A stretch of DNA of 64,000 nucleotides from Bacteroidales bacterium (lineage in GTDB: Bacteria; Bacteroidota; Bacteroidia; Bacteroidales; P3): NCBI GenBank assembly GCA_024685285.1, contig JAIKVZ010000047.1:1-64000 (forward strand). Reading direction: 5' to 3'. The position numbers and the translations under genes were made by a program. Under the pieces are notes generated by a model. It saw only the letters and a program-made list of their open reading frames with translations, was not told the DNA's origin and did no database searches. Below, in pieces: positions 50,051 to 59,363 of this stretch (positions within the stretch are counted from its first letter, which is position 1; every line of letters begins with the position of its first letter).

Positions 50051-50758
50051 ATGTTTGGAAAATTAATTTTGTTTCCAGTACCCATTGGCGCAGAGGATGT
50101 TGCACAGTCGCTGCCGGAGTACAACCTCGGGTTGTTGGCCGAATGTGAGGTGTTCGTGGTCGAGGAACTGCGGTCGGCGCGACGCTTTTTGCGTCGTGCG
50201 GGCTATCCAAAACCCATAGACGATGTGACCTTTTTTGTCCTCAACGAGCATACCCGTCCAGAGGAGACGTCGCACTATCTCGATCCCATTTTCGAGGGCC
50301 GCAACGTAGGGCTGCTCTCCGAAGCCGGGCTACCCTGTGTGGCAGACCCAGGGGCAATGCTCACCGCCGAGGCGCAACGTCGCGGCGTGGAGGTGGTGCC
50401 GCTGGTGGGCCCCTCGTCGCTCATGCTGGCGCTCATGGCCAGCGGCCTCAACGGCCAGTGCTTTGCTTTCAACGGCTATTTGCCGGTAGACCGTGCCGAG
50501 CGCACCCGCGCGCTGCATCGCCTTGAAGAACGTGCACGCCGCGAAGGGCAGACGCAGCTATTCATTGAGGCTCCTTACCGCAACAACCAGCTTTTGGAGG
50601 CTATGTGTCGTGACCTCAGGCCCGACACCCGTGTGTGTGTGGCTGTCGATTTGACGCTGCCAACCCAAGTGGTGCGAACCCTTACCTGTGCCGAGTGGCG
50701 CACCCGTCGCACCGAGATAGACCTGCATAAACGTAATACGGTCTTTTTAATTGGTTGA
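50051..50758 (+). CDS. RsmI-like SAM-dependent methyltransferase (tetrapyrrole-methylase fold)
   Basis: A 235-residue protein of the SAM-dependent RsmI/tetrapyrrole methylase fold. It begins KLILFPVPIGAEDVAQSLPE (where RsmI has LYxVxTPIGN) and has the ESGLP-type motif LLSEAGLPCVADPGA and VVPLVGPSSLMLALMASG, with a final NTVFLIG. RsmI methylates C1402 of 16S rRNA. It is shorter than most RsmI (about 280). The start at 50051 fits the family's N-terminus; the longer open frame upstream overlaps the divergent gene. Confidence 0.82.
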   Translation: MFGKLILFPVPIGAEDVAQSLPEYNLGLLAECEVFVVEELRSARRFLRRAGYPKPIDDVTFFVLNEHTRPEETSHYLDPIFEGRNVGLLSEAGLPCVADPGAMLTAEAQRRGVEVVPLVGPSSLMLALMASGLNGQCFAFNGYLPVDRAERTRALHRLEERARREGQTQLFIEAPYRNNQLLEAMCRDLRPDTRVCVAVDLTLPTQVVRTLTCAEWRTRRTEIDLHKRNTVFLIG

Positions 50759-50824
50759 ATATTAGTGATGTGGACCCGCTTTGTTCCGGTTCTGCATCTA
50801 ACCCGGGCGTATAGGTCCGTCTTT

Positions 50825-50862
50825 GACCCGATGTCAACCCGACCTTAACCCGAACCTAACCT
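50825..50862 (+). repeat. Dispersed 11-bp-unit repeat, copy 6
   Basis: C-rich strand on plus: three CCCGA units at 11-bp spacing ending TTAACCCGAACCTAACC, followed by TATTTATAT as in copy 5, then the palindrome at 50875-50918. Located between the convergent RsmI-like and yebC genes. Confidence 0.88.
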
Positions 50863-50874
50863 ATTTATATTATT

Positions 50875-50918
50875 GAAAACCAGTGTGTTATATGTAAATA
50901 TATAACACACTGGTTTTC
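50875..50918. terminator. 19-bp perfect palindrome next to repeat copy 6
   Basis: Perfect arms of 19 nt around a 6-nt loop, containing ACCAGTGTGTTATAT on the left arm and its complement on the right. The same motif, single-armed, is seen next to copies 1 and 7. It can end both convergent genes. Confidence 0.75.
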
Positions 50919-50956
50919 AGTGGTTTGGTGTTTTTCTTTGTTGTCGCCTTGGAAGG

Positions 50957-51667
50957 TTATGCCATATTGTGGAAAACGGCCGTAACGTCGTCGTCGTTTT
51001 CCAGGCGTTCCAGCAGGCCGTTCACATCCTCCTGCTCCTCGGGGCTGAGTTCGCGCAGGGTGAGAGGTATGCGCTCGAATTTGAACGACTTGATTTCAAA
51101 GCCGTGGTCTTCGAGGTACTTGGAGATTGGGCCATAGTTCTTGAAATCGGCGTAAATCATGATCTCGTCCTCGTCGCGGAATACTTCGTCGATGTCGCAG
51201 TCGATGAGTTCTAGCTCGAGTTCGTCCATGTCGATGCCTTCTTTGTAGGCCACCACGAATGAGCATTTGCGCTCGAAGAGGAAGTCGTTCATGCCCATGG
51301 TGCCAAGTTCGCCTTTGCCGCGCACGAAAGCGGCACGCAGGTTGGCCACGGTGCGTGTGGGGTTGTCGGTGGCAGTTTCGACCACTACGGCTATGCCGTG
51401 GGGACCTTTGCCGTCGTAGACAACCTCTTTGTAGTCAGATGTGTCTTTGGAGATGGCGCGCTTGATGGCGCGTTCCACGTTCTCCTTGGGCATGCTCTCG
51501 TTTTTGGCTGTCGAAATAAGCAGGCGCAGGCGCAGGTTCGAGGCGGGGTCGGGTCCGCCGGCCTTGACGGCCATCTCTATTTCTTTGCCTATACGGGTGA
51601 ATGTGCGGGCCATGTTGCCCCACCGTTTAAGTTTGCGAGCTTTGCGGTATTCAAATGCGCGTCCCAT
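50957..51667 (-). CDS. YebC/PmpR family transcriptional regulator/translation factor
   Basis: A 236-residue protein of the YebC/TACO1 family. It begins MGRAFEYRKARKLKRWG with the family's RKxxK motif and continues MARTFTRIGKEIEMAVKAGGPDP and ERAIKRAISKDTSDYKEVVYDGKGPHGIAVVVE; NKGELGTMGMNDFLFE-type segment and the C-terminal LSPEEQEDVNGLLERLENDDD close it. Recent work links this family to translation of proline-rich stretches. Confidence 0.92.
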   Translation of the reverse strand: MGRAFEYRKARKLKRWGNMARTFTRIGKEIEMAVKAGGPDPASNLRLRLLISTAKNESMPKENVERAIKRAISKDTSDYKEVVYDGKGPHGIAVVVETATDNPTRTVANLRAAFVRGKGELGTMGMNDFLFERKCSFVVAYKEGIDMDELELELIDCDIDEVFRDEDEIMIYADFKNYGPISKYLEDHGFEIKSFKFERIPLTLRELSPEEQEDVNGLLERLENDDDVTAVFHNMA

Positions 51668-51784
51668 ACTTTTTGTAAACTATAAAGTAAAAACTAAGAA
51701 CTAAAGTTATAGGTTGTTAGTTTCTACTGGTTAAATACTGTTGTTTTTGTTTCTTGTTTTACGTTTTATTCCTGCACGTGGTCT

Positions 51785-53533
51785 TTAGTTCTTGGATTTT
51801 AGTTCTTTCGAGAGGTATGCAGTACAGTCTTCAAATGTCTTGAAGGTGTGTTCTTCGGGGACCACCGAGGGAATCACGTTCATGGTGCGCAGCATATACA
51901 TGGGCTGCGGCTGTATGATGGTCATGAGTACCTCGATGCCGCGCGACTGCAGGTCTTTGATGGCCTCTTCCATGGCGTAGAGTCCGCTCTGGTCCATGAA
52001 ACTCACCAAGCGCATACGAATTATAACTGTCTTGGCGTCGGTGGGCACGTCTTCCATCACCTCTTTGAACTTGGTTATTGAACCGAAGAATATCGGGCCG
52101 TTGAGGCGCTGAATATATATGTGTTCGCGAACCTCGTCGGGTATGCCGCCCTCGTCTTCCCAGGGCACGTTCTTGTCGAAGTTGGGCTGCGGCGGTGCTG
52201 GCAGGCCGCGGTGCAGGTCGCCGTCGGTCATCACCGACGAGCTGTAGCCACCCTCGACCAAGTCGCTGGCACGTTTCATGAAGAGCACGCAGGCTATCAC
52301 CATGCCGATGCCCACGGCTGTGAGCAGGTCGACAAACACGGTAACGACAAACACCACCACCAGCACCACGGCGTCGGCGCGAGGTATTCTGAGCAGGTCT
52401 TTGAAGCCGCGGAAGTCGATTATGCCCCAACCTACGGTAATCAGAATGCCGGCCAACACCGAGAGTGGGACGTATTTAACCAACGAACCCAATCCCAACA
52501 ACACTGCCAGCAGGAGCACGGCGTGCACCATGCCGCTGAGCTGGGTGCGACCGCCGCTCTTCACGTTGACAACGGTGCGCATGGTTGCTCCGGCACCGGG
52601 CAGGCCACAGAAGAGACCGGCGATGGCGTTGCCTATGCCTTGGCCAATCAACTCGCGGTTGCTGTTGTGCTTGGTTTTGGTGATATTGTCGGCCACCACC
52701 GAGGTAAGAAGTGTGTCTATAGAGCCCAAGCCGGCCAGTGTGAGGCCTGGTATGATGGCTGCCTTGAGCACCTGTACCCAGTTAATCGAGGCCATATCTA
52801 CACCGGTCTTAGCAAAAAAGGGCAGGGGGGCACCAGAGGGGATCTCGCCGATGGTGGGAACCTCGGCAATACCGGGTATAAGCGACACGCCGGTCATGAC
52901 AATCAGTGCCACCAATGTCGATGGTACCTTCTTGGTAACAAGAGGGAAAAGGTAGATGATTGCTACTGTGCCGAGTCCGAGCAGCAACGCTGTGAGCGAG
53001 AGATGGCCAAAGGCCTGGGGCAGACCTGTAAGCAGGTTCACCATCGAGCCGCTGCCGCTCTGTCCCACCAAGGGATAGAGCTGCTGCAGGATGATTATGA
53101 CGCCGATACCGCTCATGAAGCCGCTAAGCACAGGGTAGGGGATGTAGCGTACGTATTTACCTAACTTGATAAGGCCGAAAACAATTTGGAACAGGCCACA
53201 GAACAGGGCTGCCAGGGCCATGCTCACTAATACTTCGGACATACTTCCGCCGCTGGCGGCGAATGCGCCGGAGACTAACGTGGCGGTAACCACCGTCATG
53301 GGTCCCGTAGGGCCGCTAATCTGGCTGTGGGTTCCGCCAAAAAGGGCTGCAAAAAAGCCCAGCAGTGTGGCCCCCACCAAACCTGCGTAGGCTCCCATTG
53401 AAGCGGCGGCAGGGTCGGCCACGCCGCTGAAAGCTTGTATGCCGAAAGCCAAGGCCAATGGCAGTGCGACAATGCCGGCGGTGACGCCTCCAAAAATGTC
53501 GCCTTTGATGTTGTTGGTCGCTATAAATTTCAT
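51785..53533 (-). CDS. SulP-family anion transporter with STAS domain
   Basis: A 582-residue transporter. The membrane part has about 12 segments, beginning GDIFGGVTAGIVALPLALAF and including the SulP block GGTHSQISGPTGPMTVV. The C-terminal STAS domain (about 450-575) carries VREHIYIQRLNGPIFFGSI and MRLVSFMDQSGLYAMEEAI. Substrates for SulP proteins are sulfate, bicarbonate or dicarboxylates; not decided here. The start at 53533 is preceded by a promoter box at 53591-53598. Confidence 0.93.
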   Translation of the reverse strand: MKFIATNNIKGDIFGGVTAGIVALPLALAFGIQAFSGVADPAAASMGAYAGLVGATLLGFFAALFGGTHSQISGPTGPMTVVTATLVSGAFAASGGSMSEVLVSMALAALFCGLFQIVFGLIKLGKYVRYIPYPVLSGFMSGIGVIIILQQLYPLVGQSGSGSMVNLLTGLPQAFGHLSLTALLLGLGTVAIIYLFPLVTKKVPSTLVALIVMTGVSLIPGIAEVPTIGEIPSGAPLPFFAKTGVDMASINWVQVLKAAIIPGLTLAGLGSIDTLLTSVVADNITKTKHNSNRELIGQGIGNAIAGLFCGLPGAGATMRTVVNVKSGGRTQLSGMVHAVLLLAVLLGLGSLVKYVPLSVLAGILITVGWGIIDFRGFKDLLRIPRADAVVLVVVFVVTVFVDLLTAVGIGMVIACVLFMKRASDLVEGGYSSSVMTDGDLHRGLPAPPQPNFDKNVPWEDEGGIPDEVREHIYIQRLNGPIFFGSITKFKEVMEDVPTDAKTVIIRMRLVSFMDQSGLYAMEEAIKDLQSRGIEVLMTIIQPQPMYMLRTMNVIPSVVPEEHTFKTFEDCTAYLSKELKSKN

Positions 53534-53590
53534 CTCAATAGTTTGATTTTCAATAGTGATATAATGTCGGTTTCTATGCACGACAATTTG

Positions 53591-53598
53591 CAAAGATA
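53591..53598 (-). promoter_or_regulatory. -7 promoter box of the SulP gene
   Basis: Minus-strand TATCTTTG, 57 nt upstream of the start codon at 53533. Confidence 0.6.
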
Positions 53599-53640
53599 CA
53601 TATTTTTTATGAAAAAATGCCCAATATCGGCTTTTTTTAG

Positions 53641-53648
53641 TAATTTTG
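53641..53648 (+). promoter_or_regulatory. -7 promoter box of the truA operon
   Basis: TAATTTTG, 18 nt upstream of truA. It diverges from the SulP promoter 42 bp away. Confidence 0.55.
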
Positions 53649-53666
53649 CACCCTCAAAACACCTCA

Positions 53667-54449
53667 ATGGCACGCTACTTCATACACATGGCCTATCACG
53701 GCGCCGGTTTTTGCGGCTGGCAGCGTCAACCGGAGCTTCCCACGGTTCAGGAAGCTGTCGAGACGGCGCTCTCCACGCTGCTGCGCTCTGCCACGTCGGT
53801 GGTGGGTTGCGGCCGTACCGATACAGGTGTGCACGCCAGCGACTTCTACGCCCATTTTGACTCCGATGTTGCCTTCGACCCTACTCAAGTGGCATGGAAA
53901 CTAAATTCGTTGTTGCCGGAATCTATTGCCATTTTTGCCATATACGAGGTGCCGCAGAACGCCCATGCACGTTTCGACGCACTGAGCCGCACATACCAGT
54001 ACCATGTCAGTTGCTTGCGTCTGCCTTTCCGTCAGGGAATGTATAGCCGTATATATTTTCAGCCAGACATTGATGCCATGAACTATGCTGCCGAGATGCT
54101 CATGACATACACCGACTTCACCTCTTTTGCCAAACTCCACACACAGGTCAAGACCAATATTTGCCACCTTACCGAGGCTCATTGGGACGTACAAGGTGGC
54201 GAGATTGTTTTTACCATCAGTAGTAACCGCTTTTTGAGAAATATGGTGCGCTCGGTAACGGGTACCCTGCTTGATGTGGGCCGTGGAAAACTCAGCCTCG
54301 ACGGCCTGCGAGAAATTGTTGAGCGTAAAGATCGCTGTGCTGCAGGCACAAGTATGCCTGCCCAAGGCCTCTTTTTGACCAAAGTGCAGTACAGACCGGA
54401 ACTGACTCAACCAGAAACTTCACAAATCCTATGCAATATACCGAAGTAA
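53667..54449 (+). CDS. truA: tRNA pseudouridine(38-40) synthase TruA
   Basis: A 260-residue enzyme. The catalytic Asp lies in CGRTDTGVHA (about 51-60), preceded by AYHGAGFCGWQRQ, the usual TruA opening. The start at 53667 (MARYFIHMAYHG) fits; an upstream in-frame ATG at 53646 would add seven residues and overlap the promoter's -7 box. Overlaps prmA by 19 bp. Confidence 0.94.
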   Translation: MARYFIHMAYHGAGFCGWQRQPELPTVQEAVETALSTLLRSATSVVGCGRTDTGVHASDFYAHFDSDVAFDPTQVAWKLNSLLPESIAIFAIYEVPQNAHARFDALSRTYQYHVSCLRLPFRQGMYSRIYFQPDIDAMNYAAEMLMTYTDFTSFAKLHTQVKTNICHLTEAHWDVQGGEIVFTISSNRFLRNMVRSVTGTLLDVGRGKLSLDGLREIVERKDRCAAGTSMPAQGLFLTKVQYRPELTQPETSQILCNIPK

Positions 54450-55282
54450 CATTCACCCTAAAGCCTGTTGAGCCTTTGCGCTCGCTGTTGGTCTATGCTA
54501 TTGGCGATGAGGGTCCTTACGACAGTTTTGTAGAGACTCCAGACGGTATGCAAGCCTACGTGCCCACAGAGCAATACAGTGCCGAATACCTTGACAGCAC
54601 GGTGGCAGCCATACGCTCACAAGCCCCAGCTCTTGCCTCTGCCTTGTGCAAATATGAGGCTAAGCCGATGCCAGACAAGAACTGGAATGAAGAGTGGGAA
54701 CGTAACCATACCCCCATACTCATAGAATCACCATGCCGAATATATGTCCGAGCCCCGTTTCACGAACATCGCGACGATGTTGACTACGAGCTTGTCATAG
54801 AGCCAAAGATGTCGTTTGGCACTGCCCATCATCCCACTACTCGCATGATGTTGTCATTTGTGGCACAGGAGCCATTGGCTGGTAAGAGACTTCTTGATAT
54901 GGGCACTGGCACTGGAGTTTTGGCAATATTGGCCAAAATGCGCGGTGCCGCCTATGTCGAGGCTGTGGATGTTGACGAATGGGCATACAACAACGCCGTG
55001 GAGAATTCGGCTCTGGCTGGAGTCGAAATACATCCACGTTTGGGCGATGCTACAACCCTAAGCGGCTGTTTCGACATTGTTTTAGCCAATATCAACAAAA
55101 ACATATTGCTTCGGGATATGGAGGCTTACGTCAATGTGCTTGGCGAACATGGAGTGCTGGTAGTGAGCGGCTTTTATGAACACGATTGTGCAGACCTAAC
55201 CTCACGTGCCGCACAATTCGGCTTTACCCTTGCCTCGACAAAAACCGACGAAGGCTGGGCAGCTATGAAATTTGAGAGATGA
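54431..55282 (+). CDS. prmA: Ribosomal protein L11 methyltransferase PrmA
   Basis: A 283-residue SAM methyltransferase. A substrate-recognition N-terminal domain precedes the catalytic part with MSFGTAHHPTTRMML and LLDMGTGTGVLAILAKMRG, then DIVLANINKNILLRDM. The latter NIN is the NPP-like active-site motif of PrmA. Start overlaps truA by 19 bp; stop overlaps topB by 4 bp. Confidence 0.93.
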   Translation: MQYTEVTFTLKPVEPLRSLLVYAIGDEGPYDSFVETPDGMQAYVPTEQYSAEYLDSTVAAIRSQAPALASALCKYEAKPMPDKNWNEEWERNHTPILIESPCRIYVRAPFHEHRDDVDYELVIEPKMSFGTAHHPTTRMMLSFVAQEPLAGKRLLDMGTGTGVLAILAKMRGAAYVEAVDVDEWAYNNAVENSALAGVEIHPRLGDATTLSGCFDIVLANINKNILLRDMEAYVNVLGEHGVLVVSGFYEHDCADLTSRAAQFGFTLASTKTDEGWAAMKFER

Positions 55283-57075
55283 TAGTTTGCATTGCTGAGA
55301 AACCAAGCGTAGCGCGTGACATTGCGCGTATAATTGGTGCCACTCAAAGCCACGAGGGCTATATGGAGGGTAATGGTTTCCAAGTTACATGGACCTATGG
55401 ACACCTGTGTACTTTGAAAGACCCCGGCGACTACAGCCCGCAGTGGAAGCAGTGGACTTTCGGCGCTCTGCCAATGATACCTCTGCGCTTCGGAATTAAA
55501 CTAATAGAGGGTGAAAGTTATCAACGCCAGTTTTCCGTCATCGAGCGTCTTATGCAGTCGGCCGAGCGCATAGTCAACTGCGGCGACGCCGGCCAGGAGG
55601 GTGAGTTGATACAGCGATGGGTCATGCAAAAAGCCAAGGCAAGCTGTCCGGTTGAGCGCCTCTGGGTGTCGTCTATGACCGACGAAGCAATACGTGAGGG
55701 CTTTGCCAATCTCAAACCGCAAGACGACTATCAAAGTCTCTATGAGGCGGGCCTCTGTCGTGCCATAGGCGATTGGCTTCTTGGCATGAACGCAACTCGA
55801 CTGTATACCCTTAAATACAGCTCTGGTCGCGGAGATGTGTTGTCGATAGGCCGTGTGCAGACCCCGACCTTGGCAATGATTGTAACTCGCCAGGCCGAGA
55901 TTGAGAATTTCAAGCCAGAGCCATACTGGGTGCTCTCGACACTCTATCGCGAAGTGCTTTTTACCGCTACAAAAGGCAAGATAACCGACGAGCAGGAGGG
56001 CTTGAAAGCATTGGAGAGTATTGAAAACGACAAGTTTGAAGTGACAGATGTGGCTAAAAAGAACGGTACCGAGGCTCCACCAAAACTCTTCGACCTCACC
56101 TCGCTTCAGGTGGAATGCAACAAGAAATATGGTTTCTCGGCCGACGAAACGCTGCGCCACATACAGAGCCTGTACGAGAAAAAGCTTACAACATACCCAC
56201 GTGTAGATACCACATACCTCAGTGACGACATATATCCTCTTTGCCCGAAAATATTGCAGGGCTTGGTGCCATACGCGCAGTTGGTTGCACCGCTCATGGG
56301 CACTAAACTACGCAAAAGCAAGAAGGTTTTCGACACCTCCAAGGTTACCGACCACCACGCTATCATACCAACCGGAATAGATCCGACAGGAGCAAACCTT
56401 TCATTGGCAGAAAAGCGGGTCTATGACCTTGTGGCACGCCGTTTCATAGCCGCATTCTATCCCGATTGCAAGTTCGCCACCACCACAGTGCTCGGAGTTG
56501 TGGGCGAGATTGAGTTCAAGACAAGCGGCAAACAGATACTCGACGAGGGGTGGCGTGTGCTGTATGTTGGTCGTCAGGATGCCTCGGAGGGCAAAGAAGG
56601 TGATGACGAAGAGCGTACCTTGCCGGCATTTGTCAAAGGCGAACACGGTCCCCACGCACCTCAACTGGCAGCCAAACAAACCACACCTCCCAAGCCATAT
56701 ACCGAGGCTACACTGCTTCGTGCCATGGAGACGGCTGGCCGAACAGTGGCCGACGAGGAACTGCGCGATGCCCTAAAGGCCAATGGCATAGGTCGTCCGT
56801 CAACCCGCGCCGCAATAATCGAAACTCTGCTCAAACGCCAGTATATACGCAAGGAACGTAAAAACCTCATTGCAACTCCACGTGGCGTGGCGCTGATAGG
56901 TGTGATAAAGGAGGACCTCATCAAGAGTGCTGAGCTCACGGGCCGTTGGGAGAAAAAGCTGCGCGACATTGAGGCTCACCGCTACGCCGCACACCAGTTC
57001 CTCGACGAACTCAAACAAATGGTGTCCACCATCGTGGCTCAGGTAATGACCGACCCGACCAACCGCCATGTATAG
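55279..57075 (+). CDS. topB: DNA topoisomerase III, compact
   Basis: A 598-residue type IA topoisomerase. TOPRIM opens the protein (IVCIAEKPSVARDIAR, then NCGDAGQEGELIQRW) and the active-site Tyr306 lies in LTTYPRVDTTYLSDD. It ends shortly after the type IA core (QMVSTIVAQVMTDPTNRHV), with no cysteine-rich zinc fingers, so it is shorter than E. coli TopB (653) and many TopB proteins. It overlaps prmA by 4 bp. Confidence 0.93.
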   Translation: MIVCIAEKPSVARDIARIIGATQSHEGYMEGNGFQVTWTYGHLCTLKDPGDYSPQWKQWTFGALPMIPLRFGIKLIEGESYQRQFSVIERLMQSAERIVNCGDAGQEGELIQRWVMQKAKASCPVERLWVSSMTDEAIREGFANLKPQDDYQSLYEAGLCRAIGDWLLGMNATRLYTLKYSSGRGDVLSIGRVQTPTLAMIVTRQAEIENFKPEPYWVLSTLYREVLFTATKGKITDEQEGLKALESIENDKFEVTDVAKKNGTEAPPKLFDLTSLQVECNKKYGFSADETLRHIQSLYEKKLTTYPRVDTTYLSDDIYPLCPKILQGLVPYAQLVAPLMGTKLRKSKKVFDTSKVTDHHAIIPTGIDPTGANLSLAEKRVYDLVARRFIAAFYPDCKFATTTVLGVVGEIEFKTSGKQILDEGWRVLYVGRQDASEGKEGDDEERTLPAFVKGEHGPHAPQLAAKQTTPPKPYTEATLLRAMETAGRTVADEELRDALKANGIGRPSTRAAIIETLLKRQYIRKERKNLIATPRGVALIGVIKEDLIKSAELTGRWEKKLRDIEAHRYAAHQFLDELKQMVSTIVAQVMTDPTNRHV

Positions 57076-57132
57076 TTCAAAAAAAATGGAGACGGCACAC
57101 AATATTTTTCGCGCGTGCGCGTTATAAAATAT

Positions 57133-57804
57133 ATGGTCGCTGAGAACATAAGCAAGATACGAGCCTCGCTGCCTGAGGACGTTACGTTGGTGGCGGTGTC
57201 TAAAACCAAGCCTGTGGCCGACCTCATGGAGGCCTACGGCGTTGGTCAGCGCGACTTTGGCGAGAACTATCCCCTCGAGTTGCGCGACAAACACAGCGCT
57301 ATGCCCCCCGATGTGCGCTGGCACTTTTTGGGACATATTCAGTCCAAACAAATCAAGTATTATATTGATTTCGTGTCTCTTATCCACGGTGTCGATTCTG
57401 CCGGTCATTTGGCCGACATCAACGCTGCCGCCGCCAAGGTGGGCCGCGTGGTCGACTGCCTGCTCGAGTTCCACATAGCCACCGAGGCTACAAAAGCCGG
57501 TTTTACTCTTCCCGAGGCCGAGCAGGTGCTGCAAAACCGTTCCGCATACTCCAACGTGCGCCTTCGCGGTGTTATGGGAATGGCCACCAATACCGACGAC
57601 CATAGCCTTGTAAGCAACGAGTTTGCCAACCTTAAGGCAATATTCAATACCTTGAAAAACAGTTATTTCAATGGCGTAGAGACTTTTAATGTGATATCGA
57701 TGGGAATGAGTCACGACTACCGCTTGGCGGTCGAGGCCGGCAGCACCATGGTGCGCATCGGTTCATCGATATTCGGGCCAAGGGTCTACGCAAACAAAGC
57801 CTAA
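57133..57804 (+). CDS. YggS/PLPBP family PLP-binding protein
   Basis: A 223-residue protein of the PLP homeostasis family. The PLP lysine is Lys24 in LVAVSKTKPV; FGENYPLELRDK, WHFLGHIQSKQIK and SMGMSHDYRLAVEAGSTMVRIGSSIFG are family signatures. The start at 57133 is preferred; a GTG 18 nt upstream is possible. It is 58 bp after topB and 24 bp before the YitT gene. Confidence 0.92.
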   Translation: MVAENISKIRASLPEDVTLVAVSKTKPVADLMEAYGVGQRDFGENYPLELRDKHSAMPPDVRWHFLGHIQSKQIKYYIDFVSLIHGVDSAGHLADINAAAAKVGRVVDCLLEFHIATEATKAGFTLPEAEQVLQNRSAYSNVRLRGVMGMATNTDDHSLVSNEFANLKAIFNTLKNSYFNGVETFNVISMGMSHDYRLAVEAGSTMVRIGSSIFGPRVYANKA

Positions 57805-57827
57805 TATAAGCCAAAACAAGCACAGCA

Positions 57828-58712
57828 ATGCAGATATTCAAAAAAACACACCAGATTATCCTCTCCTATGTCGTAATCACGCTCGGAATAATGATCTACA
57901 CCTTTGCGTGGGCCGCTTTCATGCTGCCGGCCAAGATTGTGGGTGGCGGCGTGAGTGGCATCTCGTCAACCCTCAATTTGGCGGTGGGAGTGCCTCTGCC
58001 AATAGGTGTCATCAACCTAATTATCAATGCAATATTGGTTTTGGTGGGTTTCAAGGTTCTTGGCTCTAAGTTTGGGGCCAACACCATCTACGGCATTATA
58101 ATGTCGTCGCTCTGTTTCATATTGTGGCAGCAGGTTTTGCATGTCGAGAACCTCTTCGATGTGTCTGAGTTTGGCAGCTTTATGTGCGCCATTATTGGCG
58201 GAGCCTTGTGTGGCGCCGGCATAGGGCTTACCTTCTCTATGGGTGGCAACAGCGGCGGCACCGACATCATTGCACTGATCCTTTCCAAGTTTTATAACAT
58301 CTCGCCGGGCAAGGTTATTATGTACCTTGACATTGTTATCATCGGCTGCTCCTATTTCGTTTCCTATAAAATAGAGAATGTAGTTTTCGGCTATATTGTC
58401 ATGATGGTCATGACCTATGTACTCGACATGGTGCTCGACGGCAACAAGCAGTCATACCAGATAATGGTGTTTTCTACCAGCAACGAGGCCATCGGCGATG
58501 CCATCACCAAGGAGGTGGGACGCGGAGCCACCCTGCTCGACGGCGAGGGCTGCTACTCCAAGCAGGGTCTCAAGGTGCTCATTATCATGGTGCACAAGAC
58601 CGACAAACCGCACGTTATGCAGATTATTCACCGCATAGACACCAACGCCTTTATCTCGGTTTCGAAGACCCAGGGCGTCTATGGCCGCAATTTCGAAAAA
58701 CTAAAACTGTAA
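57828..58712 (+). CDS. YitT family membrane protein (DUF161 + DUF2179)
   Basis: A 294-residue protein with five or six membrane segments in two DUF161-type repeats (GGGVSGISSTLNLAVGVPLP and MGGNSGGTDIIALILSKF) and a cytoplasmic C-terminal DUF2179 domain (QIMVFSTSNEAIGDAITKE, then RGATLLDGEGCYSKQGLKVL). The family's role is unknown. It precedes rpe by 6 bp. Confidence 0.9.
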   Translation: MQIFKKTHQIILSYVVITLGIMIYTFAWAAFMLPAKIVGGGVSGISSTLNLAVGVPLPIGVINLIINAILVLVGFKVLGSKFGANTIYGIIMSSLCFILWQQVLHVENLFDVSEFGSFMCAIIGGALCGAGIGLTFSMGGNSGGTDIIALILSKFYNISPGKVIMYLDIVIIGCSYFVSYKIENVVFGYIVMMVMTYVLDMVLDGNKQSYQIMVFSTSNEAIGDAITKEVGRGATLLDGEGCYSKQGLKVLIIMVHKTDKPHVMQIIHRIDTNAFISVSKTQGVYGRNFEKLKL

Positions 58713-58718
58713 ACCACC

Positions 58719-59363
58719 ATGAAGATGCTTTCACCTTCGCTGCTTTCGGCCGATTTTGGCAACCTGCAGCGCGACATAGAGATGCTCAACAGCAGCGAGT
58801 GCGACTGGCTGCACGTCGATGTTATGGACGGCCTTTTTGTGCCTAACATCAGTTTCGGCCAGCCGGTAATCAAATTCATCAAGAAGCATGCCCGTAAACC
58901 TCTCGACGTGCACCTGATGATTGTCCAGCCCGAGCGCTATATCGACAGTTTCCGCCAGGCCGGAGCCGACATCCTCACTGTGCACTACGAGGCCTCAACC
59001 CACCTCGACCGCACCCTGCACGCCATCCGCGGCGCAGGCATGAAGGCAGGCGTGGTGCTCAATCCCCACTCGCCGGTGAGCCTGCTCGAAGACTCGGTGC
59101 AGCAGTGCGACATGGTGCTGCTCATGAGTGTCAACCCAGGTTTCGGCGGCCAGAAGTTCATAGAGAACACCTATTGCAAGGTGCGACAGCTCAAGGAACT
59201 TTGCCAGCGCAAGAACCCGGGCTGCCTCATTGAGGTCGACGGCGGTGTCAACCTGCAGAACGCACACCTGCTCTATGAGGCCGGTGCCGACGTGTTGGTG
59301 GCCGGCAACGCCGTGTTTGGTTCCGACAATCCCATGCAAACCATCAGTCAGCTCAAGCAATGA
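58719..59363 (+). CDS. rpe: Ribulose-phosphate 3-epimerase
   Basis: A 214-residue TIM-barrel enzyme of the pentose phosphate pathway. MLSPSLLSADFGNL opens it; metal-ligand blocks HVDVMDGLFVPNI and VHLMIVQPERY, MSVNPGFGGQKF and EVDGGVNLQNA (carrying the catalytic Asp) follow. The stop overlaps the rlmI start by 4 bp. Confidence 0.95.
   Translation: MKMLSPSLLSADFGNLQRDIEMLNSSECDWLHVDVMDGLFVPNISFGQPVIKFIKKHARKPLDVHLMIVQPERYIDSFRQAGADILTVHYEASTHLDRTLHAIRGAGMKAGVVLNPHSPVSLLEDSVQQCDMVLLMSVNPGFGGQKFIENTYCKVRQLKELCQRKNPGCLIEVDGGVNLQNAHLLYEAGADVLVAGNAVFGSDNPMQTISQLKQ

Noticed and set aside
52121-53164. A 347-codon plus-strand open frame inside the SulP gene
   Set aside because: Antisense to a well-matched transporter; the translation is His/Gln-rich without domains.
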